Source of the DNA: Streptomyces sp. Q6
GTDB taxonomy: Bacteria > Actinomycetota > Actinomycetes > Streptomycetales > Streptomycetaceae
DNA: 64,000 nt
Direction of reading: 5' to 3'
NCBI RefSeq assembly: GCF_036967205.1
Contig: NZ_CP146022.1
Location: 8,494,001 to 8,558,000 of the forward strand
Shown here: in pieces, positions 55,125 to 62,981 of the stretch
Numbering within the stretch: the first letter of the stretch is position 1
How the letters are laid out: each line of letters starts with the position of its first letter
Made by a program: the position numbers and the translations under genes
Notes under the pieces: model-generated
Told to the model about the DNA's origin: nothing
The model's database searches: none
The model's input: only the letters and a program-made list of their open reading frames with translations

Positions 55125-55687
55125 GACCGCCACCCCTACCGGGCATCCCGGTACGAAGCACGAATCACATGGTTGGGCGCGGCAACCTGCTGTCCCGGCC
55201 AAGAGGATTCAGTCTGCACAAAGGCCGTCCCCTGTTTACCCTGCAAACCGAGGTCCGGCTTCCGTGAGGCCAACTCGTTTATGAACGACGCCCACATCGC
55301 ATTCCCAAACCAACTGACAGTCCCGCAGGTCAGATCCCTGCCCCTTGCATTCGGAATGCGACAGGACCAGGAGAAGCCGCCGAGCGGGGCAGATGGCCGA
55401 CGGGCACCGGAGCTGGTGACAACTGCCGTGCTTTCGACGCTGCTGGTGACAAGTGGCGTGCCGACCTGGTGACAAACGCCGTGGCTTCGCCGCGCCGAAG
55501 TCACAAGTCGGTGGCCGCCGATGGTGACAACTGTCGCGCTTCAGCACGCCCCCCGCTGCCCGGCCAACCCGATACGTTCCGCCCTCAACCCCCGGCAACC
55601 GCCGGGGGTTTCTTCAGGTCTGGAGGAACAACGTTCCCGCGCTACACCCTTGCCCCCGCCCACCTGAGCGGCGCCGTCGGGGGCTGG
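55125..55687. other. Region without gene, containing a repeat cluster
   Basis: No supported gene lies in these 563 bases. The second half holds five copies of a TGGTGACAA-type repeat (listed separately). The sequence CCCCGGCAACCGCCGGGGG at 55591-55609 forms a strong short hairpin and may act as a terminator. Confidence 0.4.
55412..55538 (+). repeat. Five direct repeats with core TGGTGACAA
   Basis: GCTGGTGACAACTGCCGTGC at 55412-55431 is followed by close copies at 55442-55461, 55465-55484 and 55519-55538 and a weaker one at 55496-55515. Spacing is about 20-30 bases. Arrays like this are seen at the ends of IS21-type and Mu-like elements. No transposase gene of that type is adjacent, so this looks like an orphan end. 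A regulator-binding array is an alternative. Confidence 0.6.
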
Positions 55688-56125
55688 ATGCTTCATCGCG
55701 ACGGCCGATACCTCGACTGCCACGAGGCCTTCCAGCGCACCTTTGTCCGCGACGTCGAAGCAGCGATGGACTGGGCGGAGCAGATCATCGGCACACGCCT
55801 CGGCTGGCTCCACACGCGCGTGGGCGGGCCGGACCGATGGACCGCCGTGCACAACCCGCAGGAAGACCCCGGCACCACGTCTGCCGACGCCGCCGTACTG
55901 CGCGTCCTGGAGCCGGGCACGCTCATCGTCGCCGTGGGCGCGGCGGGTTCGGAGGAATCGACGTTGGCCTCCGCCCTGGACGACGTCGCCATCGTCGTCT
56001 GCCTCGATGTGCTGCGCGAAGAGATCAGCGGCTGCTTCTCTGTCAAGTTCAGCGTGTTGAGCAGTGGTGACGTCCGGCCTTTGACCGAGAGGAGCGGAGG
56101 GCCGAGTACCGACGAGAACGAGTGA
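55688..56125 (+). CDS. Polynucleotide-kinase-like protein with a degenerate P-loop, probably decayed
   Basis: The 145-residue frame starts MLHRDGRYLDCHEAFQRTFV and continues WAEQIIGTRLGWLHTRVGGP, DRWTAVHNPQEDPGTTSAD. It then enters what looks like a P-loop NTPase, TLIVAVGAAGSEESTLASAL followed by VAIVVCLDVLREEISGCFSV. In related kinases the loop reads GSGKST; here it is GSEEST, so ATP binding should be lost. The protein ends shortly after, lacking the rest of the kinase domain. It is probably a pseudogene kept open by chance, or a binding protein derived from a kinase. The frame is open upstream to 55469. Confidence 0.5.
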   Translation: MLHRDGRYLDCHEAFQRTFVRDVEAAMDWAEQIIGTRLGWLHTRVGGPDRWTAVHNPQEDPGTTSADAAVLRVLEPGTLIVAVGAAGSEESTLASALDDVAIVVCLDVLREEISGCFSVKFSVLSSGDVRPLTERSGGPSTDENE

Positions 56126-56223
56126 GCCCTGGGAGCGTTTGCCGGTGGGCATGATCAGCCGACGCCGCGTCGCAGTCGACGTCACCGCTCACTGGCGTGC
56201 ACGGGCACGGCGTGGCCCAGGGG

Positions 56224-56853
56224 CTATCGGAGCAGGGGCATGAGGACGCCGTCGACGATCTGTGCGATGTCCTCGTCGCTGATCGGACGGTCGTGGATGG
56301 TTCCCCAGTGGACGAGGAGGGCGATGGCGGCGGAGACCGCGATCGCGTGTCCGTCCTGGGGGTGGTTGGGTCGGGAGGGCAGGTCGCCGCGCTGGACCGC
56401 TTGGGCCAGCACGCCGGCGAGTGCCTGGTGCAGGGACTCGACGTAGCGCACGCGGATGAGGCTGCACAGCTCCGGCTCCTGGCGAGCGGTGTCCAGCAGG
56501 GCCGAGACCAGGTCGACCCGGGAGGTGTCCTGGCTGCCGATGGCGCTGGCCAGCGTGGCGAGGAGTTCGTCGCGCAGGTGCCCGTTGCCGAGGATGACCG
56601 GCGTGACGTCGTCGGCGAGTCCGGCGTGGCTGAGGGCTTCCGCGGCGAGTTCGGCGCGCGAGGGCCAGCGGCGGTACACGGTCGCCTTGCCCACCCCGGC
56701 CCGTGCCGCGGCCTTGTCCATGGTCATGGCCGGGTAGCCGCCTTCGGCGAGCAGCTCCGTTGCGGCGTGCAGGATTCGGGCGTCCCGGGCGGGATCGCGG
56801 GGCGGTCCGGAGAGGCCGGAAGGCCGCCGCAGCTGTGCACCGGGTTGTGGCAT
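56224..56853 (-). CDS. TetR-family transcriptional regulator
   Basis: The 209-residue protein has the TetR helix-turn-helix at residues about 20-66 (ARILHAATELLAEGGYPAMT, MDKAAARAGVGKATVYRRWP) and a C-terminal ligand-binding bundle typical of the TetR_C group of actinomycetes (LRDELLATLASAIGSQDTSR). It is divergent from an NADPH oxidoreductase gene 125 bases away and is probably its repressor. The intergenic segment includes the AT-rich GATTTGTTTCGAGTATAGC, a likely promoter or operator site. Confidence 0.92.
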   Translation of the reverse strand: MPQPGAQLRRPSGLSGPPRDPARDARILHAATELLAEGGYPAMTMDKAAARAGVGKATVYRRWPSRAELAAEALSHAGLADDVTPVILGNGHLRDELLATLASAIGSQDTSRVDLVSALLDTARQEPELCSLIRVRYVESLHQALAGVLAQAVQRGDLPSRPNHPQDGHAIAVSAAIALLVHWGTIHDRPISDEDIAQIVDGVLMPLLR

Positions 56854-56978
56854 GGGGCTCTCCTCGCCGAACTAGGACTGATTTGTTTCGAGTATAGCCG
56901 GGCTGTTAACGTCGCTGAATACCCGGAACATCTGCGTCTCGGGTTCGAGGGTGCAGTCAGCGATAGTGAGGTGGCGCA

Positions 56979-57926
56979 GTGAAGGCCGTAGGTTTCACCG
57001 AGTTCGGCGGCCGCGAGGTCATGCGGGTGCTGGAGCTGCCCGAACCGCACGCCGGACCGGGGCAGGTACGGATCAAGGTGGCCGCCGCCGCTGTACACCC
57101 GGCCGACGTCAACATCCGCACCGGGCTCTCCGCCAAGTACAGCCCGGAGATGAACCCGCCCTCGGACGTGTACGTCGTGGGCTGGGAGATCGCCGGGACG
57201 ATCGACGAGGTCGGAGAGGGAACACGACCGGAGCTGGCCCTGAGCGCCGAGGTAATAGCGGTCACGGAGCCGAAGCTGGCTCTGGGCGGGCAGGCGCAGT
57301 ACGTGGTCGTACCGGCGGAATCGGTGGTCCGCGCGCCGAAGGGCGTCGACCTGACGGCTGCCTCGACCCTGCTGATGGCCGCACTCACCGCGCAGATGGG
57401 TCTGGACGCGCTGGCCCTGGCCCCGGGAGCGACGGTGGCGGTGACCGGCGCCGCCGGCGGGATCGGCGGCTACGCCGTGCAGCTGGCCAAAGCGGCCGGG
57501 CTGACGGTTATCGCCGACGCAGCGGACAGGGACCGTGACCTCGTCACGAGCCTGGGCGCCGATCATGTACTCCCTCGCGGGGACGACTTCCCCGACGCGG
57601 TCCGCCGGCTGCGCCCCGACGGTGCGGACGGAGTCATCGACGGCGGGTCGATGGGCAACGCGGTAGCCCCAGCGGTACGCGACGGCGGCGCCATCGCGAC
57701 CGTCAAGGGATTCACCGGCGCCACCGCCCGGGGCGTGCGCTGGTTCCCCGTCTTCGTCTACGACCGCATCCGCGACACAGCCGCTCTGACGCGGCTGCGC
57801 GACCAGGCCGAATCCGGTGCCCTCACGCTCCGCGTCGCGGGGACCTACCCGCTTGAACAGGTCGCTGAAGCGCACCGGCTCATCGAGGAAGGCGGAGTGC
57901 GGGGCCGGCCCGTGCTCGTGTTCTAA
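56979..57926 (+). CDS. NADP-dependent quinone oxidoreductase (MDR family)
   Basis: The 315-residue enzyme starts [20 protein letters not shown] and has [30 protein letters not shown] and the nucleotide loop [20 protein letters not shown] near residue 153. The C-terminal [20 protein letters not shown] completes the family pattern. Zinc ligands are absent. It probably detoxifies quinones or enones and is controlled by the divergent TetR. GAGGTGGCGCAGTG precedes the start. A related oxidoreductase occurs at 6303 and a third is fused to PadR at 34805. Confidence 0.92.
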   Translation: MKAVGFTEFGGREVMRVLELPEPHAGPGQVRIKVAAAAVHPADVNIRTGLSAKYSPEMNPPSDVYVVGWEIAGTIDEVGEGTRPELALSAEVIAVTEPKLALGGQAQYVVVPAESVVRAPKGVDLTAASTLLMAALTAQMGLDALALAPGATVAVTGAAGGIGGYAVQLAKAAGLTVIADAADRDRDLVTSLGADHVLPRGDDFPDAVRRLRPDGADGVIDGGSMGNAVAPAVRDGGAIATVKGFTGATARGVRWFPVFVYDRIRDTAALTRLRDQAESGALTLRVAGTYPLEQVAEAHRLIEEGGVRGRPVLVF

Positions 57927-58045
57927 GCCGAGACCCCAGAACCCCCCGGCCACGCCCGTCCTGGCCGGCCCGGCGATGCCGTGCCGAGTCCGACAGTCCC
58001 GTGCCCAGACACCAGAAAGCACGATCAACCGAAAGCAGGCTCACC

Positions 58046-58976
58046 ATGACATCCCACGACAAGGCCAAGGTGCTGGTCACCGGGGCGACCGGAATGCAGG
58101 GCGGCGCTGTCGCCCGCGCGCTCCTGCGCGCGGGACACCCCGTCACCGCGTTGGTGCGCAACCCTCCTCGGCTCCCGCCCAGGCCCTGGCCGCGCTGGGC
58201 GCCGCCCTGGCCACCGGGGACCTGGAGGACGTCGCCTCCTTGCACGCGGCCGGCGCCGGACACGACGCGGTCTTCTCGGTGCAGCTGGCCAGTATCGACC
58301 CGGCCGACCCCGCCGAGAGCCGCCAGGCCGGCAACATCGTCACGGCGGCCCAGCGCGCCGGCATCACCCAGCTCCTGCACACATCGGTGTCGGCGACCGG
58401 ATGGCGTGCCCAGCACCCGGACCTCGAGATCAACGATCCGGTGATGGAGGAATACTGGAACCAGAAGGAAGAGACCGAGGAAGCCATCCGTCGCTCAGGG
58501 CTGCACCGCTGGACCGTCTTCAAGCCCGCCTGGTACATGGAGAACTTCCTCCCGCCCCGCCGTGACTACATGGCCCCCGAGCTGCCTCACGGCAAACTGG
58601 TCACCGCCATGAGCCCGCAGACCGAACTGGCGCTCATCTGCGCCGACGACCTGGGTGCCGCTGTCGCCGCCGCCGTCGCCGAGCCCGACAGGTTCCACGA
58701 GGCCGAGATCGACCTCGCCGGCGATGCGCTGACCTACCCGCAGATGGCCGACGTCCTCTCCCAGGTGACCGGCCGCGAGATCAGCACCGACTTCATCTCC
58801 TGGAAGAGAAGACGCAGCGTAGCGGCGTATCCGCAGCGTTCGGCGACCGCTGGAACAACCGTGTCGGCTACCCCGCACGCCCCCACCACGCCGCCGCCTA
58901 CGGCCTGACCACGACGCCCTTCGCGCAGTGGGCAACGCGCCAAGACTGGAGCACCGTGACTGCTGAACGCAACTGA
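58046..58976 (+). pseudogene. NmrA-family NAD(P)-binding protein gene with two frameshifts
   Basis: It begins MTSHDKAKVLVTGATGMQGG and AVARALLRAGHPVTALVRNP, the dinucleotide-binding start of NmrA proteins. Near 58164 one base is missing: SSAPAQALAALGAALATGDL continues in another frame through HPDLEINDPVMEEYWNQKEE and VFKPAWYMENFLPP. Near 58810 a second shift moves the C-terminus RWNNRVGYPARPHHAAAYGL to a third frame, ending TVTAERN at 58976. The total length fits the family (about 300 residues). Both lesions are small, so loss of function is recent. Confidence 0.85.
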
Positions 58977-59658
58977 ACTGACGCAGCCCTCCAGCGGGCA
59001 GCCGGTCATCACCTGACTGAACACGCCTCGGGGGTCATTGTCGTCTTCGTCAGACCGTGGTCGGCTCGCCGCTGCGTGGGCCGGTACCTCGTCCAGCTGG
59101 CGGAGGAAATCCGCGAACGTGCGCACGATGTACCAGCTGCCCTCGCTGGACTCGACACTGTCCCAGCCGCAGCCCGGAGCACACTTCGCCGTGAACACGA
59201 TGGCTGCGCGGGCGACCAGTCGGTGCCCCCCCGCGGTCGCACGGCAGAACGCCTTCCTGGAGCAGCACCTGGCCGCGGGGCGCGGGTGTTCCTCGACTCG
59301 ACCAATGTGGAGATCCGGGTGCGGGCCGGACTTGTGAGGCGGGTCCGGTTTCATTTGGCTCGCCCGCTCGCGTCCCGGCTGTGTTTGCGGTGCCGGAATC
59401 CGGGATGTGTCATGGGGGGTGGTGGAACTGGGCCAGGTGGCAGGGGAGTTCCTCGCTCTCTCTTAGCCCTGTGAGTTCGCGCAGGTGAAGAGTTCTTGGT
59501 GGGGATGCGCGGGTTCGGCAGTCGGTTGTCGGGCGGGGAGGCGCGGGTCGAACCTGGGGTGCGGGTCGGCGTGCAAGGGTCGGTAAGTGCTGTGGTGCCC
59601 GGCAAGGGAGTTCGTGGCGGTTTCGGCGGCATCGGACTGGGGGCTGGAGAGGTGATGG
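58977..59658. other. Region without intact gene; possible SUKH-like fragment
   Basis: In this 682-base region one minus-strand stretch (about 59085-59205) reads IVFTAKCAPGCGWDSVESSE and SWYIVRTFADFLRQLDEV, which resembles the C-terminal end of SUKH-type proteins. It has no start or context. The segment 59480-59700 is G-rich on the plus strand and only open by composition. Confidence 0.3.
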
Positions 59659-60564
59659 TCAGTGGGGTGTTGCGCGGCTTGTCCGGTATCGGCCTGGGGT
59701 TACTCCGAATTCTCTGAGGAATGCGTGTGACAGGGCGTAGGGCGAGCTGTAGCCGACTTCCTTGGCCACTGATTGCAGGGGGGCGTCTGTTGTGCTCAGG
59801 AGGGTTGCTGTGCGGTTCATCCGCCACCATGTCAGGTAGGACATCGCGGGGCGGCCGACCAGGGTGGTGAACCGGCGGTTGAGTGTCGCGCGTGAGACGC
59901 CTGCGCGGGTTGCCAGGTGCTCGGCGGTCCAGGGGTGGGCCGGGTCGGTGTGGAGCAGGCGCAGTACTTCGGTGACGACGGGGTCGGCGAGGGCGGCGGG
60001 CCAGCGAGCGGCGGCCGGGGCCTGTGTGGTCCAGGCCCGGATCATGTAGATGAGGAGGAGGTCGAGGAGGCTGGGTAGGGCCGCGCAGGAGCCGGGGCCG
60101 GGGGCTGCGGCTTCGCCGGCGAGCAGGTTGACGGCGGAGCGGAGTTCAGGGGTGTGGGGGTCGTCGTGCGGCAGATGGACGACGTCGGGCAGTTCGGCGA
60201 GCAGGGGGTGGGAGCGGCTGTGGTCGAGGCGGTACTTGCCGCACAGGAGTTCCACCGTGCTGGGCCCGGCCGGTGCCACAGGAGGCTCCCGGGCCGTGTC
60301 GAAACGTGTGGCGCGGCTCGGATCTGTTGGGGCGTCGGCCAGTATGTGGCCTGCGCCGTGCGGCAGCAGCACCGCGTCGCCGGGGCGCAGGGCGAGGGCG
60401 GTGCCGGTGTCGGTCCGCAGCCAGCAGTCACCGGTGAGCACCACGTGAAAGCCCGCTCCCTCGTACGGGGCCAGGCGTACGCACCAACGCCCGCTGACCT
60501 GGAGCCTGTTGGCGTGCGGATAGCCCGTTCGTACGGCGGCTATCGCGTCGCTGACCACGTCCAT
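59659..60564 (-). CDS. AraC-family regulator with cupin-like N-terminal domain
   Basis: The 301-residue protein has an N-terminal cupin sensor (WCVRLAPYEGAGFHVVLTGD, LALRPGDAVLLPHGAGHILA, then DVVHLPHDDPHTPELRSAVN). The C-terminal double helix-turn-helix follows: WTAEHLATRAGVSRATLNRR and APLQSVAKEVGYSSPYALSH, ending FGVTPGRYR. This is the AraC_binding_2/cupin_6 arrangement often linked to oxidoreductase or hydrolase genes. It is divergent from the metallo-hydrolase gene, with 106 bases between starts, and probably regulates it. The ATG at 60564 starts the conserved MDVVSDAIAAVRTGYPHANR. Confidence 0.92.
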   Translation of the reverse strand: MDVVSDAIAAVRTGYPHANRLQVSGRWCVRLAPYEGAGFHVVLTGDCWLRTDTGTALALRPGDAVLLPHGAGHILADAPTDPSRATRFDTAREPPVAPAGPSTVELLCGKYRLDHSRSHPLLAELPDVVHLPHDDPHTPELRSAVNLLAGEAAAPGPGSCAALPSLLDLLLIYMIRAWTTQAPAAARWPAALADPVVTEVLRLLHTDPAHPWTAEHLATRAGVSRATLNRRFTTLVGRPAMSYLTWWRMNRTATLLSTTDAPLQSVAKEVGYSSPYALSHAFLREFGVTPGRYRTSRATPH

Positions 60565-60670
60565 GCGGGGAGCGTAGCCGGAGGGCGCCCGGACAGGTGA
60601 GCCGATCACGTATCGGTCTGATCCCATCAAGCATTGAGGCGCTCGCCCTGCCGTTCCTAGTGTGGCCGGC

Positions 60671-61567
60671 ATGGATAGCGACATCGACAGCATCACGCTC
60701 GGCGACATCGAGATCATCAGGGTCGAGGAGGTGCGCGGGCCGTTCGGGGCGCCCGGCGACCTGTTTCCCGGCATCGAGGACACCTGGCGTGCGGGCGAGG
60801 AGTGGCTCGCCCCGCACTTCCAGGACCCCGGCAGCGGCGCGGTGCTCGCCGCCGTGCAGGCGTGGGTGCTGCGCAGCGCAGGCCAGGTCATCGTGGTCGA
60901 TCCGGGGGTGGGCAATGGCCGCGAGCGTCCGGCCACCCCGCACTTTTCCGGCCTCGACACCGACTTCCTCGACCGGCTCGCGCGGGCAGGGGTGCGTCCC
61001 GAGGACGTCGACCTCGTCATCAACACGCATCTCCACGGCGACCACGTGGGCTGGAACACCGTGGAGGAAAACGGAAGTTGGGTACCGACGTTCCCGAACG
61101 CCACGTATCTCGTGCCGCGTGTGGACCATGACTTCTACGGACCTGGCGGCGCTGCCCGCACCCCGCACGGCAATCACGCTCTCCTCTTCGCGGACAGTGT
61201 CGCGCCGGTGGTGAAGGCAGGGCAGGCTGTGCTGTGGGATGGGGACTCGCATCGCGTCGACGCGAGTCTCGTCCTGGAGCCCGCGCCCGGGCACACCCCG
61301 GGCTCGTCCGTGCTACGGCTCGCCTCCGGCGCGGACCGGGCCGTCTTCGTAGGAGATCTGCTGCACAGTCCGGTGCAGTTCCTCGCGCCGACCTGCAGCA
61401 GCGCGATGTGCGTGGACCGGACACAGTCGGCTGCCAGCAGGGTCCGAGTACTGCAACGAGCGGCCGACGAGGGGGAGTTGGTGATTCCCGCGCACTTTCC
61501 CGGTCCCGGCGCGGCGGAGATCCGCAGGGACGGGGACCGGTTCGTGGTCAACCGGTGGAGGGCGTGA
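60671..61567 (+). CDS. MBL-fold metallo-hydrolase
   Basis: The 298-residue protein has the metallo-beta-lactamase zinc motif THLHGDHVGW (about residues 119-128), preceded by AWVLRSAGQVIVVDPGVGNG. Downstream are a HTPGSSV histidine, the bridging Asp in AVFVGDLLHSPVQ and a final histidine in VIPAHFPGPGA. It resembles quorum-quenching lactonase or small-ester hydrolases of the AttM type, but the substrate cannot be assigned. It is divergent from the AraC regulator. ATG at 60671 is preferred to the GTG at 60662. Confidence 0.92.
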   Translation: MDSDIDSITLGDIEIIRVEEVRGPFGAPGDLFPGIEDTWRAGEEWLAPHFQDPGSGAVLAAVQAWVLRSAGQVIVVDPGVGNGRERPATPHFSGLDTDFLDRLARAGVRPEDVDLVINTHLHGDHVGWNTVEENGSWVPTFPNATYLVPRVDHDFYGPGGAARTPHGNHALLFADSVAPVVKAGQAVLWDGDSHRVDASLVLEPAPGHTPGSSVLRLASGADRAVFVGDLLHSPVQFLAPTCSSAMCVDRTQSAASRVRVLQRAADEGELVIPAHFPGPGAAEIRRDGDRFVVNRWRA

Positions 61568-61841
61568 ACGCGGCGCCGGGCTGCGCAGGGCGCCCGTACT
61601 CTCGCACCGCCCGGCGCTGCCTGCGACGTCCCCGCCCGGTGTCCGGCGTCTCGCCTGCCTGCGGGAGGGGACCGGAATCTCCCTGCTCCTGTTCGCCCAC
61701 TGCGCCACCGAACATGCCGCCCGGCGACTGCACACCCTCCTGAAGAGCAACGGCCTGGACCCCGACCCGCCGCCCCTCGCACCGCTGCTCACCCGCCCCG
61801 CCCTGCCGCCGCTTCCGGCGCCCCTCCCGAGCCCCGCTGCT

Positions 61842-62981
61842 TTGCCGCCGGACCGCTTCGCCCAACTGCCCGCGCTGACTGAGTTGTCGAAATGCTCTTT
61901 CACTCGTTTCCGCGCCGAGGCCCACCACCGTCTGGACGAGGACGGCTTCGCCCGCGTCGACGCGCAGTACCACGCTGGCCTGTACGCGGCCCGCACCCAC
62001 TGCGCCCGCGTCCCGCAGGCCGCCCATCGCCAGGAGACGGAGCTCTTCCTGGCCCGCCTCACCGCCACCAGCCCCAGCCGGGCGCACACGGTGGCCCGGC
62101 TGCGAGGCGCCCAGGCCGGCTTCCTCACCAGCGGTCTGCTCCTTCAGACGCCCCCGGTCCCGGACAGTGCGTCAGGACCGGGGCTGACCACCCGCCCCGT
62201 CACCGGGTACGTCCTGCACCAGGCCAGCCGGGGCATCGCCCACCCGGTCCAACTCGCGGCGATCCTCGCCCTGTTGTTCACCGGCACCCACCCCGACGCC
62301 CTGCGCGCCACCCCGCTCTCGGGCCTCGACGCGCGCTGCACGCGGCTGACCGTCCCCGACGTGTGGCACCCCGGGCACGGCTCGCCCAGTGAACCGCCCG
62401 GCGTCTGCTACGTGATCCCGCCCCGCGTGCGCCCGGTCTTCGCCGCCGCCCGCTCTTTTCGCCGCCTGGGCCATGCCGCGGACCACTTCCCGCTGTTCGA
62501 GCTCTCCTTCGGCCACCGCCTCGACGCCCTCGCAAAGGACGCGGCACTGCCCATCCCCGCGCTCACCCACGCGCACTACGGGCCCGACTGGCACCACCGC
62601 GCCCGCTGCCACCAGCTCACCGGCGACTCACCCGCGCCCCAGCGCCGTCCGCCACGTCGTACACCGCCGCTCCGGCCGGCCGAACCGCCCCCAAGCCCCC
62701 ACACGTTGAGTTCGAGCGAGCGCGCCGTGCTGCTCGCCCACACCGACAACGCCGCGCCGGGCGACCTCACCCTGGAACAAGCAGCCTTCCTGGCCGCGGC
62801 CTTCAGCGGACATCCGGCCACCGCAGGCCGTGCCCCGCTGAGCGCGTCGGCCCTGGCCCATCTCACCGAGCGCCGTCTGCTGGATGCCCGCTCCACGGCG
62901 CGCATCCCCGTTCTCCACCCGGATCTGCGCTTCGCCCTCGCCCTGTCCACCCGATGCGCTCGCGCCCGGAACTCCGCATGA
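61842..62981 (+). CDS. Uncharacterised protein, paralogue of the next gene, probably 5'-truncated
   Basis: The frame from the TTG at 61842 gives 379 residues. The same frame is coding-like further up to about 61640, reading LREGTGISLLLFAHCATEHA, which aligns with LRLRTGVHLVAVCHTRRPPA inside the next gene. So the first 115 or so residues seem to be missing, and the gene may lack a proper start. The C-terminal part, HPVQLAAILALLFTGTHPDA then LRATPLSGLDARCTRLTVPD, resembles the helical start of a tyrosine-recombinase catalytic domain, but the R-H-R-Y set is not evident. The stop overlaps the next start (ATGA). Confidence 0.55.
   Translation: MPPDRFAQLPALTELSKCSFTRFRAEAHHRLDEDGFARVDAQYHAGLYAARTHCARVPQAAHRQETELFLARLTATSPSRAHTVARLRGAQAGFLTSGLLLQTPPVPDSASGPGLTTRPVTGYVLHQASRGIAHPVQLAAILALLFTGTHPDALRATPLSGLDARCTRLTVPDVWHPGHGSPSEPPGVCYVIPPRVRPVFAAARSFRRLGHAADHFPLFELSFGHRLDALAKDAALPIPALTHAHYGPDWHHRARCHQLTGDSPAPQRRPPRRTPPLRPAEPPPSPHTLSSSERAVLLAHTDNAAPGDLTLEQAAFLAAAFSGHPATAGRAPLSASALAHLTERRLLDARSTARIPVLHPDLRFALALSTRCARARNSA

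Noticed and set aside
55591-55609. Short GC hairpin as a certain terminator
   Set aside because: The stem CCCCGG/CCGGGG type pairing is short and no gene clearly ends just upstream, so it is only mentioned under the region entry.
59351-59830. 159-codon minus-strand Pro/Arg/Thr-rich frame
   Set aside because: It is low-complexity, overlaps the AraC-type gene in another frame and has no start signal.
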